Both the position numbers and the translations under genes were made by a program. Shown here in pieces: positions 1 through 9,857 of a DNA stretch of 64,000 nt. This DNA comes from Pseudomonas argentinensis (GTDB lineage Bacteria > Pseudomonadota > Gammaproteobacteria > Pseudomonadales > Pseudomonadaceae), in the NCBI RefSeq assembly GCF_001839655.2, contig NZ_CP056087.1, positions 1,860,001 to 1,924,000 of the forward strand, read 5' to 3'. The notes beneath the pieces were generated by a model, which saw only the letters and a list, made by a program, of their open reading frames with translations, searched no databases and was not told the DNA's origin. Every line of letters begins with the position of its first letter. Position 1 is the stretch's first letter.

Positions 1-1681
1 CCTGGGCGGAGCTGGCGCTCTGCAGGGCGATCTCCGCCAGTTGCTCGGCGTTGGGGTCCGGGTTGACCGCGCAGTCGCCATACACCAGGACCTGGTCGGG
101 CAGCAGCATGAAGAACACCGACGACACCAGGTTGTAACCGGGTGCGGTCTTGATCAGCTGCAGCGCCGGGCGGATGGTATTGGCGGTGGTATGCACGGCG
201 CCGGAAACCAGGCCGTCGACCTCGTCCAGGGCGAGCATCATGGTGCCCAGTACCACGGTGTCTTCGAGCTGGGCGCTGGCCATCGGCGCGTTGAGGCCCT
301 TGCCCTTGCGCAGCTCGACCATCGGCTCGACATAGCGCTCGCGGATCAGGTCCGGGTCGAGGATCTCCAGCCCTGGCGGCAGCTCGATGCCCTGGGCCTG
401 CGCCACGCTGTGCACTTCCTCGGGCTTGGCCAGCAGCACGCAACGGGCGATGCCGCGGGCCTGGCAAATGGCGGCGGCCTGCACGGTGCGCGGCTCGGCG
501 CCTTCGGGCAGGACGATGCGCTTGTTGGCGGCCTTGGCCTGCTGCACCAGCTGGTAACGGAACGCCGGTGGCGACAGGCGCAACTCCCGCGGGCTGCCGC
601 AGCGGGCGGCCAGCCAGTCGTGATCCAGGTGGCTGGCGACGAAGTCGGCGACCTTCTCGGCGCGTTCCTTGTCGTCGACCGGGATCTCCTTGTTCAGGCG
701 GTTCAGGTTGGTGGCCGTGTCGTAGGAGCCGGTACTCACCGTCATCACCGGCAGGCCGCTCTGCAGGGCGCCGCGGCACAGTTCCATGATGCGCGGGTCG
801 GGGGCGAAGTCGCTGCACAGCAGCAGGCCGGCCAGCGGCATACCGTTCATGGCCGCCAGGCTGGCGGCGAGGATGATGTCGTCGCGGTCACCTGGGGTGA
901 CCACCAGGGTGCCGGGTTTGAGCAACTGCACGGTGTTGGCCACGGCGCGGGCGCAGAGCACGATCTTCAGCATGCGCCGCTGTTCGTAGTCGCCGGCATT
1001 GAGAATGCGCGCGCCGAGCAGTTCGGCGATGTCGCGGGTACGCGGCGCGTTCAGTTCGTCGAGCCACGGGATGCAACCGAGCAGGCGGAATTCCGGGTGG
1101 CGCAGCAGCGAGGACTGTTCGCGCAGGCGTGCGGTAAAGGCCTCCAGGCCATCGTCGCTGCGGATCTTGTTGAGGATCACCCCGAGTACCTTGGGGTCCT
1201 TCGGGCCGCCGAACTGCTGGGCCTGGATTTCCACGCGGTCGCACAGCTCGCCGAGGGTTTCCTGCTCCTGGGCCGAGACCAGGATCACGTCGGCATCCAG
1301 GCTCTTGGCCAGGTGGAAGTTGACCCGCGCGGCGTAGCTGGCCTGACGCGTCGGCACCATGCCCTCGACGATCACCACGTCTTTGTCCTTGGCGGCTTCC
1401 TGGTAGAGGCTGATGATTTCCTCGAGCAGCTCGTCCAGGTCGCCGTCGCCGAGGCGCCGTTCGACATGGGCGAGGGCCAGGGGCTTGGGCGAGTGCAGGC
1501 CGTGGGTGCGGGCCACCAGCTCGCTGGAGCGCTCGGGCCCGGCGTCACCCTGATGCGGCTGGGCGATGGGCTTGAAGAAGCCCACCTTGAGCCCGGCGCG
1601 CTCCAGCGCACCGACCAGGCCCAGGCTGATGGAGGTGAGGCCGACGCCGAAACCGGTCGGCGAGATGAAAAAGGTATGCAT
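1..1681 (-). CDS. pta: Phosphate acetyltransferase (Pta), partial, C-terminus off the window
   Basis: Converts acetyl-CoA and phosphate to acetyl phosphate, the partner step of the adjacent acetate kinase, in the cytoplasm. An open frame of 560 codons runs from an ATG at 1681 to the left edge without a stop, so the end of the catalytic domain is missing. The N-terminus (MHTFFISPTGFGVGLTS) is the P-loop-like DRTGG/dethiobiotin-synthase-type region of the long (about 700 aa) Pta class. A central DRTGG domain follows, and then the start of the PTA_PTB domain (KRIVLPEGAEPRT near residue 395). A GGAGAA ribosome site lies just upstream. ackA stops only 14 bp before it, so the two genes form an ackA-pta operon. 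Family assignment is secure. Confidence 0.95.
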   Translation of the reverse strand, partial: MHTFFISPTGFGVGLTSISLGLVGALERAGLKVGFFKPIAQPHQGDAGPERSSELVARTHGLHSPKPLALAHVERRLGDGDLDELLEEIISLYQEAAKDKDVVIVEGMVPTRQASYAARVNFHLAKSLDADVILVSAQEQETLGELCDRVEIQAQQFGGPKDPKVLGVILNKIRSDDGLEAFTARLREQSSLLRHPEFRLLGCIPWLDELNAPRTRDIAELLGARILNAGDYEQRRMLKIVLCARAVANTVQLLKPGTLVVTPGDRDDIILAASLAAMNGMPLAGLLLCSDFAPDPRIMELCRGALQSGLPVMTVSTGSYDTATNLNRLNKEIPVDDKERAEKVADFVASHLDHDWLAARCGSPRELRLSPPAFRYQLVQQAKAANKRIVLPEGAEPRTVQAAAICQARGIARCVLLAKPEEVHSVAQAQGIELPPGLEILDPDLIRERYVEPMVELRKGKGLNAPMASAQLEDTVVLGTMMLALDEVDGLVSGAVHTTANTIRPALQLIKTAPGYNLVSSVFFMLLPDQVLVYGDCAVNPDPNAEQLAEIALQSASSAQ

Positions 1682-1695
1682 GGGGTTCTCCGTAT

Positions 1696-2880
1696 TCAGT
1701 CGAGCAGCGCCAGGGTATCGAGGGCGATCTGCCGCTCTTCGTTGGTGGGCACCACCAGCACCCGGGTATGCTTCGGCGCGTGGATCGGCCCGCTGACGCC
1801 GCGCAGGCAGCGCGCATTGGCCGCCTCGTCGAGCTTGAGGCCGAGCAGGCCGAGGTGGGCCACCGTCCTGCTGCGGATCAGCGGTGAGTTCTCGCCGATG
1901 CCGCCGGTGAAGATCAGCCCGTCCAGGCGCGGCAGGGCGCAGCTCATGGCCGCCAGGGATTTGGCCAGGCGGTAGCAGAACACCTCGATGGCCAGGGTGG
2001 CGCCGGCATGGCCCTCTTCGCGGGCCTGCTCGAGGCTGCGCATGTCGTTGGACAGGCCCGACAGGCCAAGCAGGCCGCTGTCATGGTTGAGCATGCGGTC
2101 GATCTGCTCCAGGCTCCAGCCCAGGGTGCGCGCGAGGTGGCTGTGCAGGTTGGGGTCGACGTCGCCACTGCGGGTGCCCATCACCAGGCCTTCGAGGGGC
2201 GTCAGGCCCATGCTGGTGTCGCGGCTCTGGCCGTTGAGCACCGCGCAGGTCGAGCAGCCATTGCCCAGGTGGGCGACCAGCCAGGCACTGTCGCCCGCTG
2301 GCAGGCCGGTGAGCTCGGCGGCGCGGGCACTGACGAAGCGGTGGCTGGTGCCGTGGAAGCCGTAGCGGCGCACGCCGTGGTCGCGGTACAGCCGTTCCGG
2401 CACCGCGTAGCGGAAGGCGTGCTCGGGGAGGCTCTGGTGGAAGGCGGTGTCGAACACCGCCACCTGAGGCAGCTGGGGGTATAGCGCCAGGGCCGCCTCG
2501 ATGCCCAGCAGGCCGGCCGGGTTGTGCAGTGGCGCCAGGGGCGCGACGGCGCGAATCGCGGCGATCACATCGTCGTTCAGACGCTGGGCGCTGGTGAAGT
2601 GCTCGCCGCCATGTACCACCCGGTGGCCGATGCCATGCAGTTGGCCGCCACTGGCTTCCTGCACGCGCTGAAGCAGATGAGCGAGCGCTGCACGGTGATC
2701 ATCGTTGGCAATCGCCTGGCTGTGCTTGATGCCATCCCGTTGCCAGTGCAATACGGCGTCGGCGCTGCCGAGACGCTCGGCCAGACCGCTGATGGCGAAC
2801 GCCTGCTGGTCGGGGTCGACCAGGGCGAACTTGATGGAGGAACTACCGCAATTGATCACCAGAATATTGCGTGCGGGCAT
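1696..2880 (-). CDS. ackA: Acetate kinase
   Basis: Phosphorylates acetate with ATP, or makes ATP from acetyl phosphate. With Pta it forms the acetate overflow and scavenging pathway. The 394 residues match the normal family length. Visible motifs are the N-terminal phosphate-binding [26 protein letters not shown] and the adenosine-binding [10 protein letters not shown] of the ASKHA fold. The ATG at 2880 directly follows the TGA of the small DUF3565 gene, with an AAGGA-type ribosome site inside the end of that gene. This suggests translational coupling. pta follows 14 bp downstream. Confidence 0.97.
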   Translation of the reverse strand: MPARNILVINCGSSSIKFALVDPDQQAFAISGLAERLGSADAVLHWQRDGIKHSQAIANDDHRAALAHLLQRVQEASGGQLHGIGHRVVHGGEHFTSAQRLNDDVIAAIRAVAPLAPLHNPAGLLGIEAALALYPQLPQVAVFDTAFHQSLPEHAFRYAVPERLYRDHGVRRYGFHGTSHRFVSARAAELTGLPAGDSAWLVAHLGNGCSTCAVLNGQSRDTSMGLTPLEGLVMGTRSGDVDPNLHSHLARTLGWSLEQIDRMLNHDSGLLGLSGLSNDMRSLEQAREEGHAGATLAIEVFCYRLAKSLAAMSCALPRLDGLIFTGGIGENSPLIRSRTVAHLGLLGLKLDEAANARCLRGVSGPIHAPKHTRVLVVPTNEERQIALDTLALLD

Positions 2881-3099
2881 TCAGGAGTCCTTAGCATCGG
2901 GAGGCGTTGGCGCCAGTGTTGCGACACACCAGCCACAGGTGAAGTTCGTGCCGATATGGGCGTGCCGCTGCGCCGCGTCGAGCACCCAGGGGCGATTTTG
3001 CCAGGGCGGCTGATGGCGCAGGTGTTGAGTATGACCACAAGTTAGGACAGCGACCCAGTGCCCGTCATGATCTTGCTCAAAACCGACCAGGGTAACCAC
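2881..3099 (-). CDS. DUF3565 small zinc-motif protein
   Basis: A roughly 72-residue protein of the DUF3565 family, recognised by the block GFEQDHDGHWVAVLTCGHTQ followed by HQPPWQNRPWVL and a final FTCGWC pair. The Cys-Gly-His and Cys-x2-Cys elements look like a metal site, but the function is unknown. The open frame extends upstream to 3225, which would overlap slyD on the other strand. The family normally begins just before the GF(E/H)QD block, so I chose the GTG at 3099; no strong ribosome site supports it. Its stop touches the ackA start codon, so it probably heads the ackA-pta transcript. Confidence 0.75.
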   Translation of the reverse strand: MVTLVGFEQDHDGHWVAVLTCGHTQHLRHQPPWQNRPWVLDAAQRHAHIGTNFTCGWCVATLAPTPPDAKDS

Positions 3100-3193
3100 G
3101 GACGCGGCCCGCCCGTCTGGGCTTGGGTCGCTTTCACCCCCGCCGTTGGTTACACTCTCACGTTCATTTTCCTCGAGCAAAAGGTTCGCCCCC

Positions 3194-3679
3194 ATGCAGA
3201 TCGCCGCCAACAAGGCCGTTTCCATCGACTATACCCTGACCAACGATGCCGGCGAGGTGATCGATAGTTCCGCTGGCGGCGCGCCGCTGGTATACCTGCA
3301 CGGTGCCGGCAACATCATCGTCGGCCTCGAGAAGGCCCTGGTCGGCAAGCAGGCCGGTGACGAGGTCAAGGTTGCCGTCGAGCCGGAAGAGGCCTACGGC
3401 GAGTACAGCGCCGAGCTGGTCGCTACCCTGAACCGTTCGATGTTCGAAGGCGTCGACGAGCTGGAAGTCGGCATGCAGTTCCACGCCTCCGGCCCGGACG
3501 GCGGCATGCAGATCGTCACCATCCGCGAACTGGAAGGCGATGACGTGATCGTCGACGGCAACCACCCGCTGGCCGGCCAGCGCCTCAATTTCGCGGTCAA
3601 GGTCGTCAACGTGCGTGACGCCAGCCAGGAAGAAATCGCCCATGGTCACATCCATGGCGAAGGTGGTCATCACCACTGA
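3194..3679 (+). CDS. slyD: FKBP-type peptidyl-prolyl cis-trans isomerase, SlyD family
   Basis: A 161-residue cytoplasmic prolyl isomerase and chaperone. It has a split FKBP domain (residues about 1-65 and 125-150) with the inserted IF chaperone flap between (about 70-120). The C-terminus ends in a short histidine-rich tail (HGHIHGEGGHHH), the Ni/Zn-binding element of SlyD, here much shorter than in E. coli. The ATG at 3194 starts the conserved MQIAANKAVSIDYTL; longer in-frame starts run back into the divergent promoter region. It is divergent from the DUF3565-ackA-pta operon. An intrinsic terminator follows at 3750-3775. Confidence 0.93.
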   Translation: MQIAANKAVSIDYTLTNDAGEVIDSSAGGAPLVYLHGAGNIIVGLEKALVGKQAGDEVKVAVEPEEAYGEYSAELVATLNRSMFEGVDELEVGMQFHASGPDGGMQIVTIRELEGDDVIVDGNHPLAGQRLNFAVKVVNVRDASQEEIAHGHIHGEGGHHH

Positions 3680-3749
3680 TCCGTATGTCGGCAGCGCAAT
3701 CGTCGCTGCTGGCAGATGGTCATGAGTGACTGCTAAGCTGCAGTCACGA

Positions 3750-3775
3750 AAAGGCGCCTTTTCAGGCGCCTTTTT
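3750..3775 (+). terminator. Intrinsic terminator after slyD
   Basis: Stem AAAGGCGCC (3750-3758) pairs with GGCGCCTTT (3765-3773) around a six-base loop and is followed by a T-run. It ends the slyD transcript about 70 bp past the stop and before the glutathione peroxidase start. Confidence 0.85.
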
Positions 3776-3818
3776 CGTCTATTTTTCACTGCCTTTCGCG
3801 TTACCCGGAGCACCCATC

Positions 3819-4301
3819 ATGAGCGCCTTTCACGACCTGACATTGCACGCACTGGACGGCCAGGAGCTGCCGCTGGCTCCGCTCAAGGGCAAGGTGGTGC
3901 TGGTGGTCAACGTCGCCTCCAAATGCGGGCTCACGCCGCAGTATGCGGGCCTGGAGCGCCTGCAGCAGACCTACGGAGCTCAGGGCTTCAGCGTGCTGGG
4001 TGTGCCCTGCAACCAGTTCGCCGGGCAGGAGCCGGACCACGAGGCGGCCATTGCCCAGTTCTGCAGCCTGACCTACGGCGTGACCTTTGCGCTGAGCAGC
4101 AAGCTGGAAGTCAACGGCAGCGGCCGCCATCCGCTGTATCGCCTGCTGGCCGGCGAAGGCGCGGAGTTTCCCGGCGACATCACCTGGAACTTCGAGAAGT
4201 TTCTGGTCGGCCAGGATGGCCGTGTGCTCGCGCGTTTCTCGCCGCGTACCGCGCCGGATGATCCTGCGCTGATCCAGGCCATCGAGAAGGCCCTGGCCTG
4301 A
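3819..4301 (+). CDS. Glutathione peroxidase (thiol peroxidase, BtuE type)
   Basis: Reduces hydrogen peroxide and organic hydroperoxides using glutathione or thioredoxin. The 160 residues hold the family signatures VNVASKCGLTPQY with the peroxidatic Cys36, GVPCNQFAGQEP, and the catalytic-tetrad Trp-Asn in ITWNFEKFLV. Cysteine replaces selenocysteine, as is usual in bacteria. Cys82 (AQFCSLTYGV) is the likely resolving cysteine of thioredoxin-dependent members. The ATG at 3819 begins right at the conserved domain; the longer frame runs through the slyD terminator and was rejected. No signal peptide is seen. Confidence 0.93.
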   Translation: MSAFHDLTLHALDGQELPLAPLKGKVVLVVNVASKCGLTPQYAGLERLQQTYGAQGFSVLGVPCNQFAGQEPDHEAAIAQFCSLTYGVTFALSSKLEVNGSGRHPLYRLLAGEGAEFPGDITWNFEKFLVGQDGRVLARFSPRTAPDDPALIQAIEKALA

Positions 4302-4305
4302 TCCT

Positions 4306-4334
4306 CGGGCCGCCGCCTGCGGCCCGTCATTTTT
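4306..4334 (+). terminator. Intrinsic terminator between convergent genes
   Basis: CGGGCCGC (4306-4313) pairs with GCGGCCCG (4319-4326) and is followed by TCATTTTT. It lies between the peroxidase stop and the stop of the convergent glycosyltransferase. Confidence 0.75.
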
Positions 4335-4343
4335 CCGCTCGCT

Positions 4344-5573
4344 TCAATTCGCGCGCTTGGTCTCGATCACCAGGGCTGGCTTGCGTCCGCTGCTCGGCAC
4401 CGGGCCGTCCAGCCGCGCGGCATGCAGGTGCTGCTCGAACTGCTCGACGATGCTCGACCAGCTCTGCCTGGCCGCATGCTGACGGGCATTGAGACGAACC
4501 CGGCGCAGGTTCTCGCTGTTCTCCATCAGCCAGCCCGCGGCCTCGATGAAGGTGCGCTGATCGTCGGCGCTGGCCAGCATGCCATTGTGGCCATCCTCCA
4601 CATGCTGGGCGGCGGCGGCCTGATCGAAGGCGACCACGCCGAGCCCCGAGGCCATGGCCTCGAGCAGCACGTTGCCGAAGGTTTCCGAAAGACTCGGAAA
4701 CAGGAAGATATCGCCACTGGCGTAATGCTGCGCCAGGATTTCACCGCGCTGGATACCGCAGAACAGGGCATCCGGCAGTTGCTTGTGGAGGTGCTCGCGC
4801 AACGGGCCATCACCGACCACCACCAGCCTCAGGTTCAGCCCTGCGTATTGTCGCTGCAGCGCCTGGAAGGTGCTGACCAGGAGGTCCAGGTTCTTTTCCG
4901 CAGCCAGCCGCCCCACATGCAGCACGGCGATGTCCTGCTCGGCCAGGCCCCAGCTGCGGCGTAGTTCATCGCTACGCCGGGCCGGGTTGAACAGCCCGGC
5001 ATCCACACCGCGGGCGAGCAGTTCCAGGCGTTCGAAACCGCGGCGCTGCAGTTCGCAGCGCTGGCTGAGGCTGGGCACCAGGGTCATGCGCGAGGCGTTG
5101 TGGAACCAGCGCAGGTAGTTGGTCAGCAGGCGGGTCACCAGGGTGATGCCGTAATGCCCGGTGTACTGCTGGAAGTTGGTGTGAAAGCCGCTGATCACCG
5201 GTATCCGCAGACGCCGCGCGGCACGCAGGGCGGACAGGCCCAGTGGGCCTTCGGTGGCGATATACAGCACATCCGGGCGCTGACGCCGCCACAGGCGCAG
5301 CAGCTTGTGACGAGCCGACTGGCCCCACTGCAGGCCGCGGTAGCCGGGTAGTGGCCAGCCACGGGTAAGCAGCAGGTCGTCGTCATTGGCGGCGCGGGCG
5401 TCGTGGTGCTGCCGGGGGCGGATCAACTGCAGGCGATGGCCGCGTGCGCGCAGCCCGTTGACCAGGTGGCCGAGGGTATTGGCCACGCCGTTGATTTCCG
5501 GGCTGTAGGTCTCGCTGACCAGGGCGATGAATAGCGGGGGAGTGCTCATGACAACAGTCTGGGCTGCCGTCAT
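4344..5573 (-). CDS. GT4-family glycosyltransferase
   Basis: A 409-residue GT-B fold enzyme of family GT4 (PimB/MgtA-like, nucleotide-sugar alpha-mannosyl or glucosyl transferase). The N-terminal acceptor domain shows SETYSPEINGVANTLGHL, the hallmark of this subfamily. The C-terminal donor domain has HVGRLAAEKNLDLLV, VVGDGPLREHL and the E-x7-E-like motif SLSETFGNVLLEAMASG. The acceptor is unknown; a glycolipid is plausible. An alternative ATG at 5549 (MSTPPLF) would fit the family N-terminus equally well, and neither start has a clear ribosome site. It has its own promoter region, upstream of cysZ on the same strand. Confidence 0.88.
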   Translation of the reverse strand: MTAAQTVVMSTPPLFIALVSETYSPEINGVANTLGHLVNGLRARGHRLQLIRPRQHHDARAANDDDLLLTRGWPLPGYRGLQWGQSARHKLLRLWRRQRPDVLYIATEGPLGLSALRAARRLRIPVISGFHTNFQQYTGHYGITLVTRLLTNYLRWFHNASRMTLVPSLSQRCELQRRGFERLELLARGVDAGLFNPARRSDELRRSWGLAEQDIAVLHVGRLAAEKNLDLLVSTFQALQRQYAGLNLRLVVVGDGPLREHLHKQLPDALFCGIQRGEILAQHYASGDIFLFPSLSETFGNVLLEAMASGLGVVAFDQAAAAQHVEDGHNGMLASADDQRTFIEAAGWLMENSENLRRVRLNARQHAARQSWSSIVEQFEQHLHAARLDGPVPSSGRKPALVIETKRAN

Positions 5574-5588
5574 GTAGCGTCTGTGACA

Positions 5589-6356
5589 TCAGCGTGGCGG
5601 TTGTGTGACAGCCCTGGCGCCCGAACTCACGCCACCTTCACGCACCCAGAAGAGGGTCGCGCCAGCCACGGCGGCAGGCATCATCACGATGTTCACGAAA
5701 GGGACCAGCAGGGCTGCGTAGGTGATGCCGCCAAAACCCAGGGACTGCCAGCGCTTCTCGCGCAGCCAGGCGAGCATGTCCTGCCAGCTGACCTTATTGT
5801 TGTCGGCGGGGTAGTCGATGTACTGGATGGCCATCATCCACACGCCGAACAGCAGCCACAGCGGCGCCGCGACCAGATTGACCACCGGGATGAACGACAG
5901 GATCAGCAAGCCCAGGGCCCGCGGCAGGAAGTAGGCCAGCTTGCGGCCTTCGCGGCCCAGGGTGCGCGGCACCATGGCGATCAGCTCGCCCCAGCTGAAC
6001 GGCGGGAAGTTGTCCTGGCCGCGCACCACCACCTCGACCTTCTCGGCGAGAAAGCCGTTGAAGGGGGCGGCGACGATATTGGCCAGCATGGTGAAGGTGA
6101 AGAACACCATCAACACCACCAGCACCACGAACAGCGGCCAGAGAATGTACTGCAGAAAGCTCAGCCAGCTCGGCAGCGACGGCATGAAGGTGTCCACCCA
6201 GCCGCTGAACTGCTGCACGGCGAAGCCGATCATCAGGCTGAACAGGATCAGGTTGATCGCCAGCGGCAGCAGTACGAACAGCCGCAGGCCGGGGCTCATG
6301 ACCAGTTTCAGGCCTTCGCCGAGGTACTGCGGGCCGGACAGCACGGGAGCGCGCAT
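5589..6356 (-). CDS. cysZ: Sulfate transporter CysZ
   Basis: An inner-membrane sulfate uptake protein (EI24/CysZ family) feeding cysteine synthesis. The 255 residues show hydrophobic segments near residues 20-45, 55-90, 135-165 and 200-235 and the conserved [16 protein letters not shown] stretch. The ATG at 6356 has GGAG eight bases upstream; longer frames to 6440 lack support. It is divergent from trxB across a 228-bp gap that holds a terminator-like hairpin reading towards trxB. Confidence 0.93.
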   Translation of the reverse strand: MRAPVLSGPQYLGEGLKLVMSPGLRLFVLLPLAINLILFSLMIGFAVQQFSGWVDTFMPSLPSWLSFLQYILWPLFVVLVVLMVFFTFTMLANIVAAPFNGFLAEKVEVVVRGQDNFPPFSWGELIAMVPRTLGREGRKLAYFLPRALGLLILSFIPVVNLVAAPLWLLFGVWMMAIQYIDYPADNNKVSWQDMLAWLREKRWQSLGFGGITYAALLVPFVNIVMMPAAVAGATLFWVREGGVSSGARAVTQPPR

Positions 6357-6492
6357 CGAGGTGTCTCCAACAAGTGAACGTGGCGCGACCTTACCCATTT
6401 TGCCGCCCAGGTGAAAGCCGGGCAGGGCGATAGCAGGCAACTATGCAGGGGATTGGCAAAGCGCATTTCCATGGCACGGGCTGCGACGGCTA

Positions 6493-7532
<1,040 letters not shown>

Positions 7533-7558
7533 ACATCGACGGCGCGCCCCGTAAACGG

Positions 7559-7591
7559 AAAATGCCCGTGTCCATCGACACGGGCATTTTC
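7559..7591. terminator. Bidirectional intrinsic terminator
   Basis: AAAATGCCCGTGTC (7559-7572) pairs perfectly with GACACGGGCATTTT around the loop CATC. A and T runs on both sides mean it can stop trxB (+) and the small convergent gene (-). Confidence 0.92.
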
Positions 7592-7616
7592 ATTGGATCA
7601 CAATCATGCTGGCGGC

Positions 7617-7805
7617 TTACAGATCGAAGTCGTACTCGGCCAGTTGCTTGTGCAGGCGCCGTTCTTCGAGAAAATTGTCGATGATGCGTCGCTTGGTGAG
7701 ATTGGTCTTCGCCACTTCCACAGGGGCTTCGCTGTTGTCCGTTTCGTCGCTGACGAAGTCGTCGTCCAGTTCCAGGTCTTCTTTGCCGTTGCTCATGCGC
7801 TTCAC
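7617..7805 (-). CDS. PA3496-family small protein (putative envelope integrity)
   Basis: A 62-residue, highly charged protein resembling the small PA3496 family found next to nth/rnf in Pseudomonas. The N-half is acidic (KEDLELDDDFVSDETDN). The C-half is basic and helical (KRRIIDNFLEERRLHKQLAEYDFDL). There is no signal peptide or membrane segment. A second ATG at 7796 is possible. Function is unknown beyond the family name. It lies downstream of nth with about 100 bp between and ends at a shared bidirectional terminator. Confidence 0.8.
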   Translation of the reverse strand: MKRMSNGKEDLELDDDFVSDETDNSEAPVEVAKTNLTKRRIIDNFLEERRLHKQLAEYDFDL

Positions 7806-7903
7806 TCCCGGCTACAGGGGCCATTTGCCGACCTTATAAGGGCAAACGTGAAGGGAGTAAAAAAGATTTTTTCAATCAACTCATATCAGAAAGCTATGAA
7901 GCA

Positions 7904-8542
7904 TCAATCGTCGGAGGTCTTTTGCTTGTATTCGCACAGGTCTTCGATGCGGCAGCTGCCACAGCGCGGCTTGCGCGCCTGGCACACGTAGCGGCCGTGC
8001 AGGATCAGCCAGTGGTGGGCGTCCAGCAGGAAATCCCTGGGTACGAACCTGAGCAGCTTGTTCTCGACCTCCATCACGTTCTTGCCGGGGGCGATGCCGG
8101 TGCGGTTGCTGACCCGAAAGATGTGCGTATCCACGGCCATGGTCAGCTGGCGAAAGGCGGTATTGAGCACCACGTTGGCGGTCTTGCGACCCACGCCGGG
8201 CAGTGCCTCCAGGGCCTCGCGGGTTTCCGGTACCTGGCTGCCGTGCTGCTCGACGAGAATCCGGCAGGTCTCGATGACGTTCCGGGCCTTGCTGTTGTAC
8301 AGGCCGATGGTCTTGATGTACTCGCTCAGGCCCTCGACGCCCAGGGCGAGGATCGCCTCCGGCGTATTGGCCACCGCGTAGAGCTTGGCGGTGGCCTTGT
8401 TGACGCCCACGTCGGTGGCCTGGGCGGAGAGGATCACCGCGATCAGCAGCTCGAACGGCGTGCTGTAGGCCAGCTCGGTCTTGGGCTCGGGGTTGTCTTC
8501 ATGCAGGCGGCGGAAGATTTCAAGGCGTTTGGCGGCGTTCAT
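7904..8542 (-). CDS. nth: Endonuclease III (DNA glycosylase/AP lyase)
   Basis: Removes oxidised pyrimidines and cleaves abasic sites in base-excision repair. The 212 residues contain the helix-hairpin-helix LPGVGRKTANVVLN with the catalytic lysine, the catalytic aspartate in AVDTHIFRVSNR, and a C-terminal [4Fe-4S] loop C-x6-C-x2-C-x5-C (CQARKPRCGSCRIEDLC). The rnfB-like gene lies 28 bp upstream on the same strand, so the two are probably cotranscribed. This is the remnant of the rnf-nth operon arrangement. Confidence 0.97.
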   Translation of the reverse strand: MNAAKRLEIFRRLHEDNPEPKTELAYSTPFELLIAVILSAQATDVGVNKATAKLYAVANTPEAILALGVEGLSEYIKTIGLYNSKARNVIETCRILVEQHGSQVPETREALEALPGVGRKTANVVLNTAFRQLTMAVDTHIFRVSNRTGIAPGKNVMEVENKLLRFVPRDFLLDAHHWLILHGRYVCQARKPRCGSCRIEDLCEYKQKTSDD

Positions 8543-8570
8543 GGTCGGGCATCAGGTCTGTCGTGGCGCT

Positions 8571-9695
8571 CTAGCTGGCGCTGGTGTGCGCTTGCAGGCG
8601 GCGTTCGGCCGCTGCAAGGCGCGCTTGGGCATCGCTTATCTTGGCGGCGTCTTCGGGTTCGCTGCGCTGCAATTTGCTGAGTTCGGCGCGGGCGTAGGCC
8701 AGGTCGGTCTTCAACTGGCGCAGCGGCGCGCCGAGCCCGGCCTTGTCGACCAGCACACGGGCGGGCGCCGGCTTGCCGCAGCGCTCTTCGGCCAGGTGCA
8801 GGGCCCGTTGGGCGGCGGCATAGGCGCTGCGCAACGGCGTCAGGGCCTGTTCGTCGAGGCCCCGGCGTTCGCCGGCCTTGAGGGCCATGCGGTGGCTGGC
8901 CAGGTCGAGCTTGGCCTGCTTGAGCGCTTGCTCGTCCAGGCTTGGCGCGTTTTGTACGGGCGTCGCCTGCAGCTCGGCGAGACGCTGCTGATCGCGCTCG
9001 GCGGCCTGCTGCAGGGCAGCGAGCTGCTGGCGCTGATCGGCGTCGGGGGAGTCGCCAAAAGCCTTGAGGGCCTTATGCCACTGGGCACGGCTCATGGCGG
9101 CATCGATCTTCGCCTGCTTCAGCGAAGGCCCAACGGCGGGCGGCTGGGGTGCGCCGGTGGGCGTTTCCACCGGCGCGGTGCGCACCGGCCGAGCCGCGCG
9201 GCGCCGGGCATCGTTGCGCGCCAGGCGGGCCAGGCGATGCTGATGGCGGGTGCGGAACTGGTCGGCCCGGGCGCGTTGCACTTCGGCTGCGGCTGGCGGC
9301 AGGGTGATCAGGTCGATGCAGTCCACCGGGCAGGGGGCGATGCACAGCTCGCAGCCCGTGCATTCGTCGCCGATCACCGTGTGCATCAGCTTGGCGGCGC
9401 CGACGATGGCGTCCACCGGGCAGGCCTGGATGCATTTGGTGCAGCCGATGCATTCGGCCTCGCGGATCACCGCCACCTGGGCCGGCGTGGCGGGCAAGGC
9501 CAGCGGCAGCTCCGGCACCTGAAGCAGGTCGGCCAGGGCGTGGACGGTCGCGGTGCCACCGGGTGGGCATTTGTTGATCGCCTCGCCCGCGGCGATGCCT
9601 TCGGCGTAGGGCAGGCAACCCGGATGGCCGCACTTGCCGCATTGCGTCTGCGGCAGCAGGGCGTCGATGGCGGCGATACGCTGCGCGTTGCTCAT
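8571..9695 (-). CDS. RnfB-like iron-sulfur protein, orphan, with long C-terminal extension
   Basis: The 374 residues from the ATG at 9695 begin with an RnfB/Fe-S domain (C19, C22, C27, C43). Two [4Fe-4S] ferredoxin motifs follow (C82-x2-C-x2-C-x3-C and C112-x2-C-x2-C-x3-C). About 200 residues of Ala-, Gln-, Leu- and Arg-rich, helix-prone sequence make up the rest. RnfB of the Rnf/Rsx complex normally starts with a membrane helix and is about 190 aa; here the helix is absent and no rnfA, C, D, G or E gene lies nearby. The longer frame to 9845 lacks a helix too. Electron transfer is likely, but membership of an Rnf complex is not shown. nth follows. Confidence 0.85.
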   Translation of the reverse strand: MSNAQRIAAIDALLPQTQCGKCGHPGCLPYAEGIAAGEAINKCPPGGTATVHALADLLQVPELPLALPATPAQVAVIREAECIGCTKCIQACPVDAIVGAAKLMHTVIGDECTGCELCIAPCPVDCIDLITLPPAAAEVQRARADQFRTRHQHRLARLARNDARRRAARPVRTAPVETPTGAPQPPAVGPSLKQAKIDAAMSRAQWHKALKAFGDSPDADQRQQLAALQQAAERDQQRLAELQATPVQNAPSLDEQALKQAKLDLASHRMALKAGERRGLDEQALTPLRSAYAAAQRALHLAEERCGKPAPARVLVDKAGLGAPLRQLKTDLAYARAELSKLQRSEPEDAAKISDAQARLAAAERRLQAHTSAS

Positions 9696-9857
9696 GGGCG
9701 CACCCAAGCGTGCCGGCAGGGGCGAGCCCCATGACGGTACGGGCGGGTGAGGTGGCGAGAGTCGATCATCGGTGCTGCGGGTCTGGCTAAAGCGTGAGCC
9801 GTGCATTATCCGGCATGCGCCGCCCCCGGTACAGGGCAAGACCACCCGAGTGTTCGT

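Noticed and set aside
41..1975. Long plus-strand open frame at the left end
   Set aside because: Antisense to pta and ackA, both of which have full family motifs.
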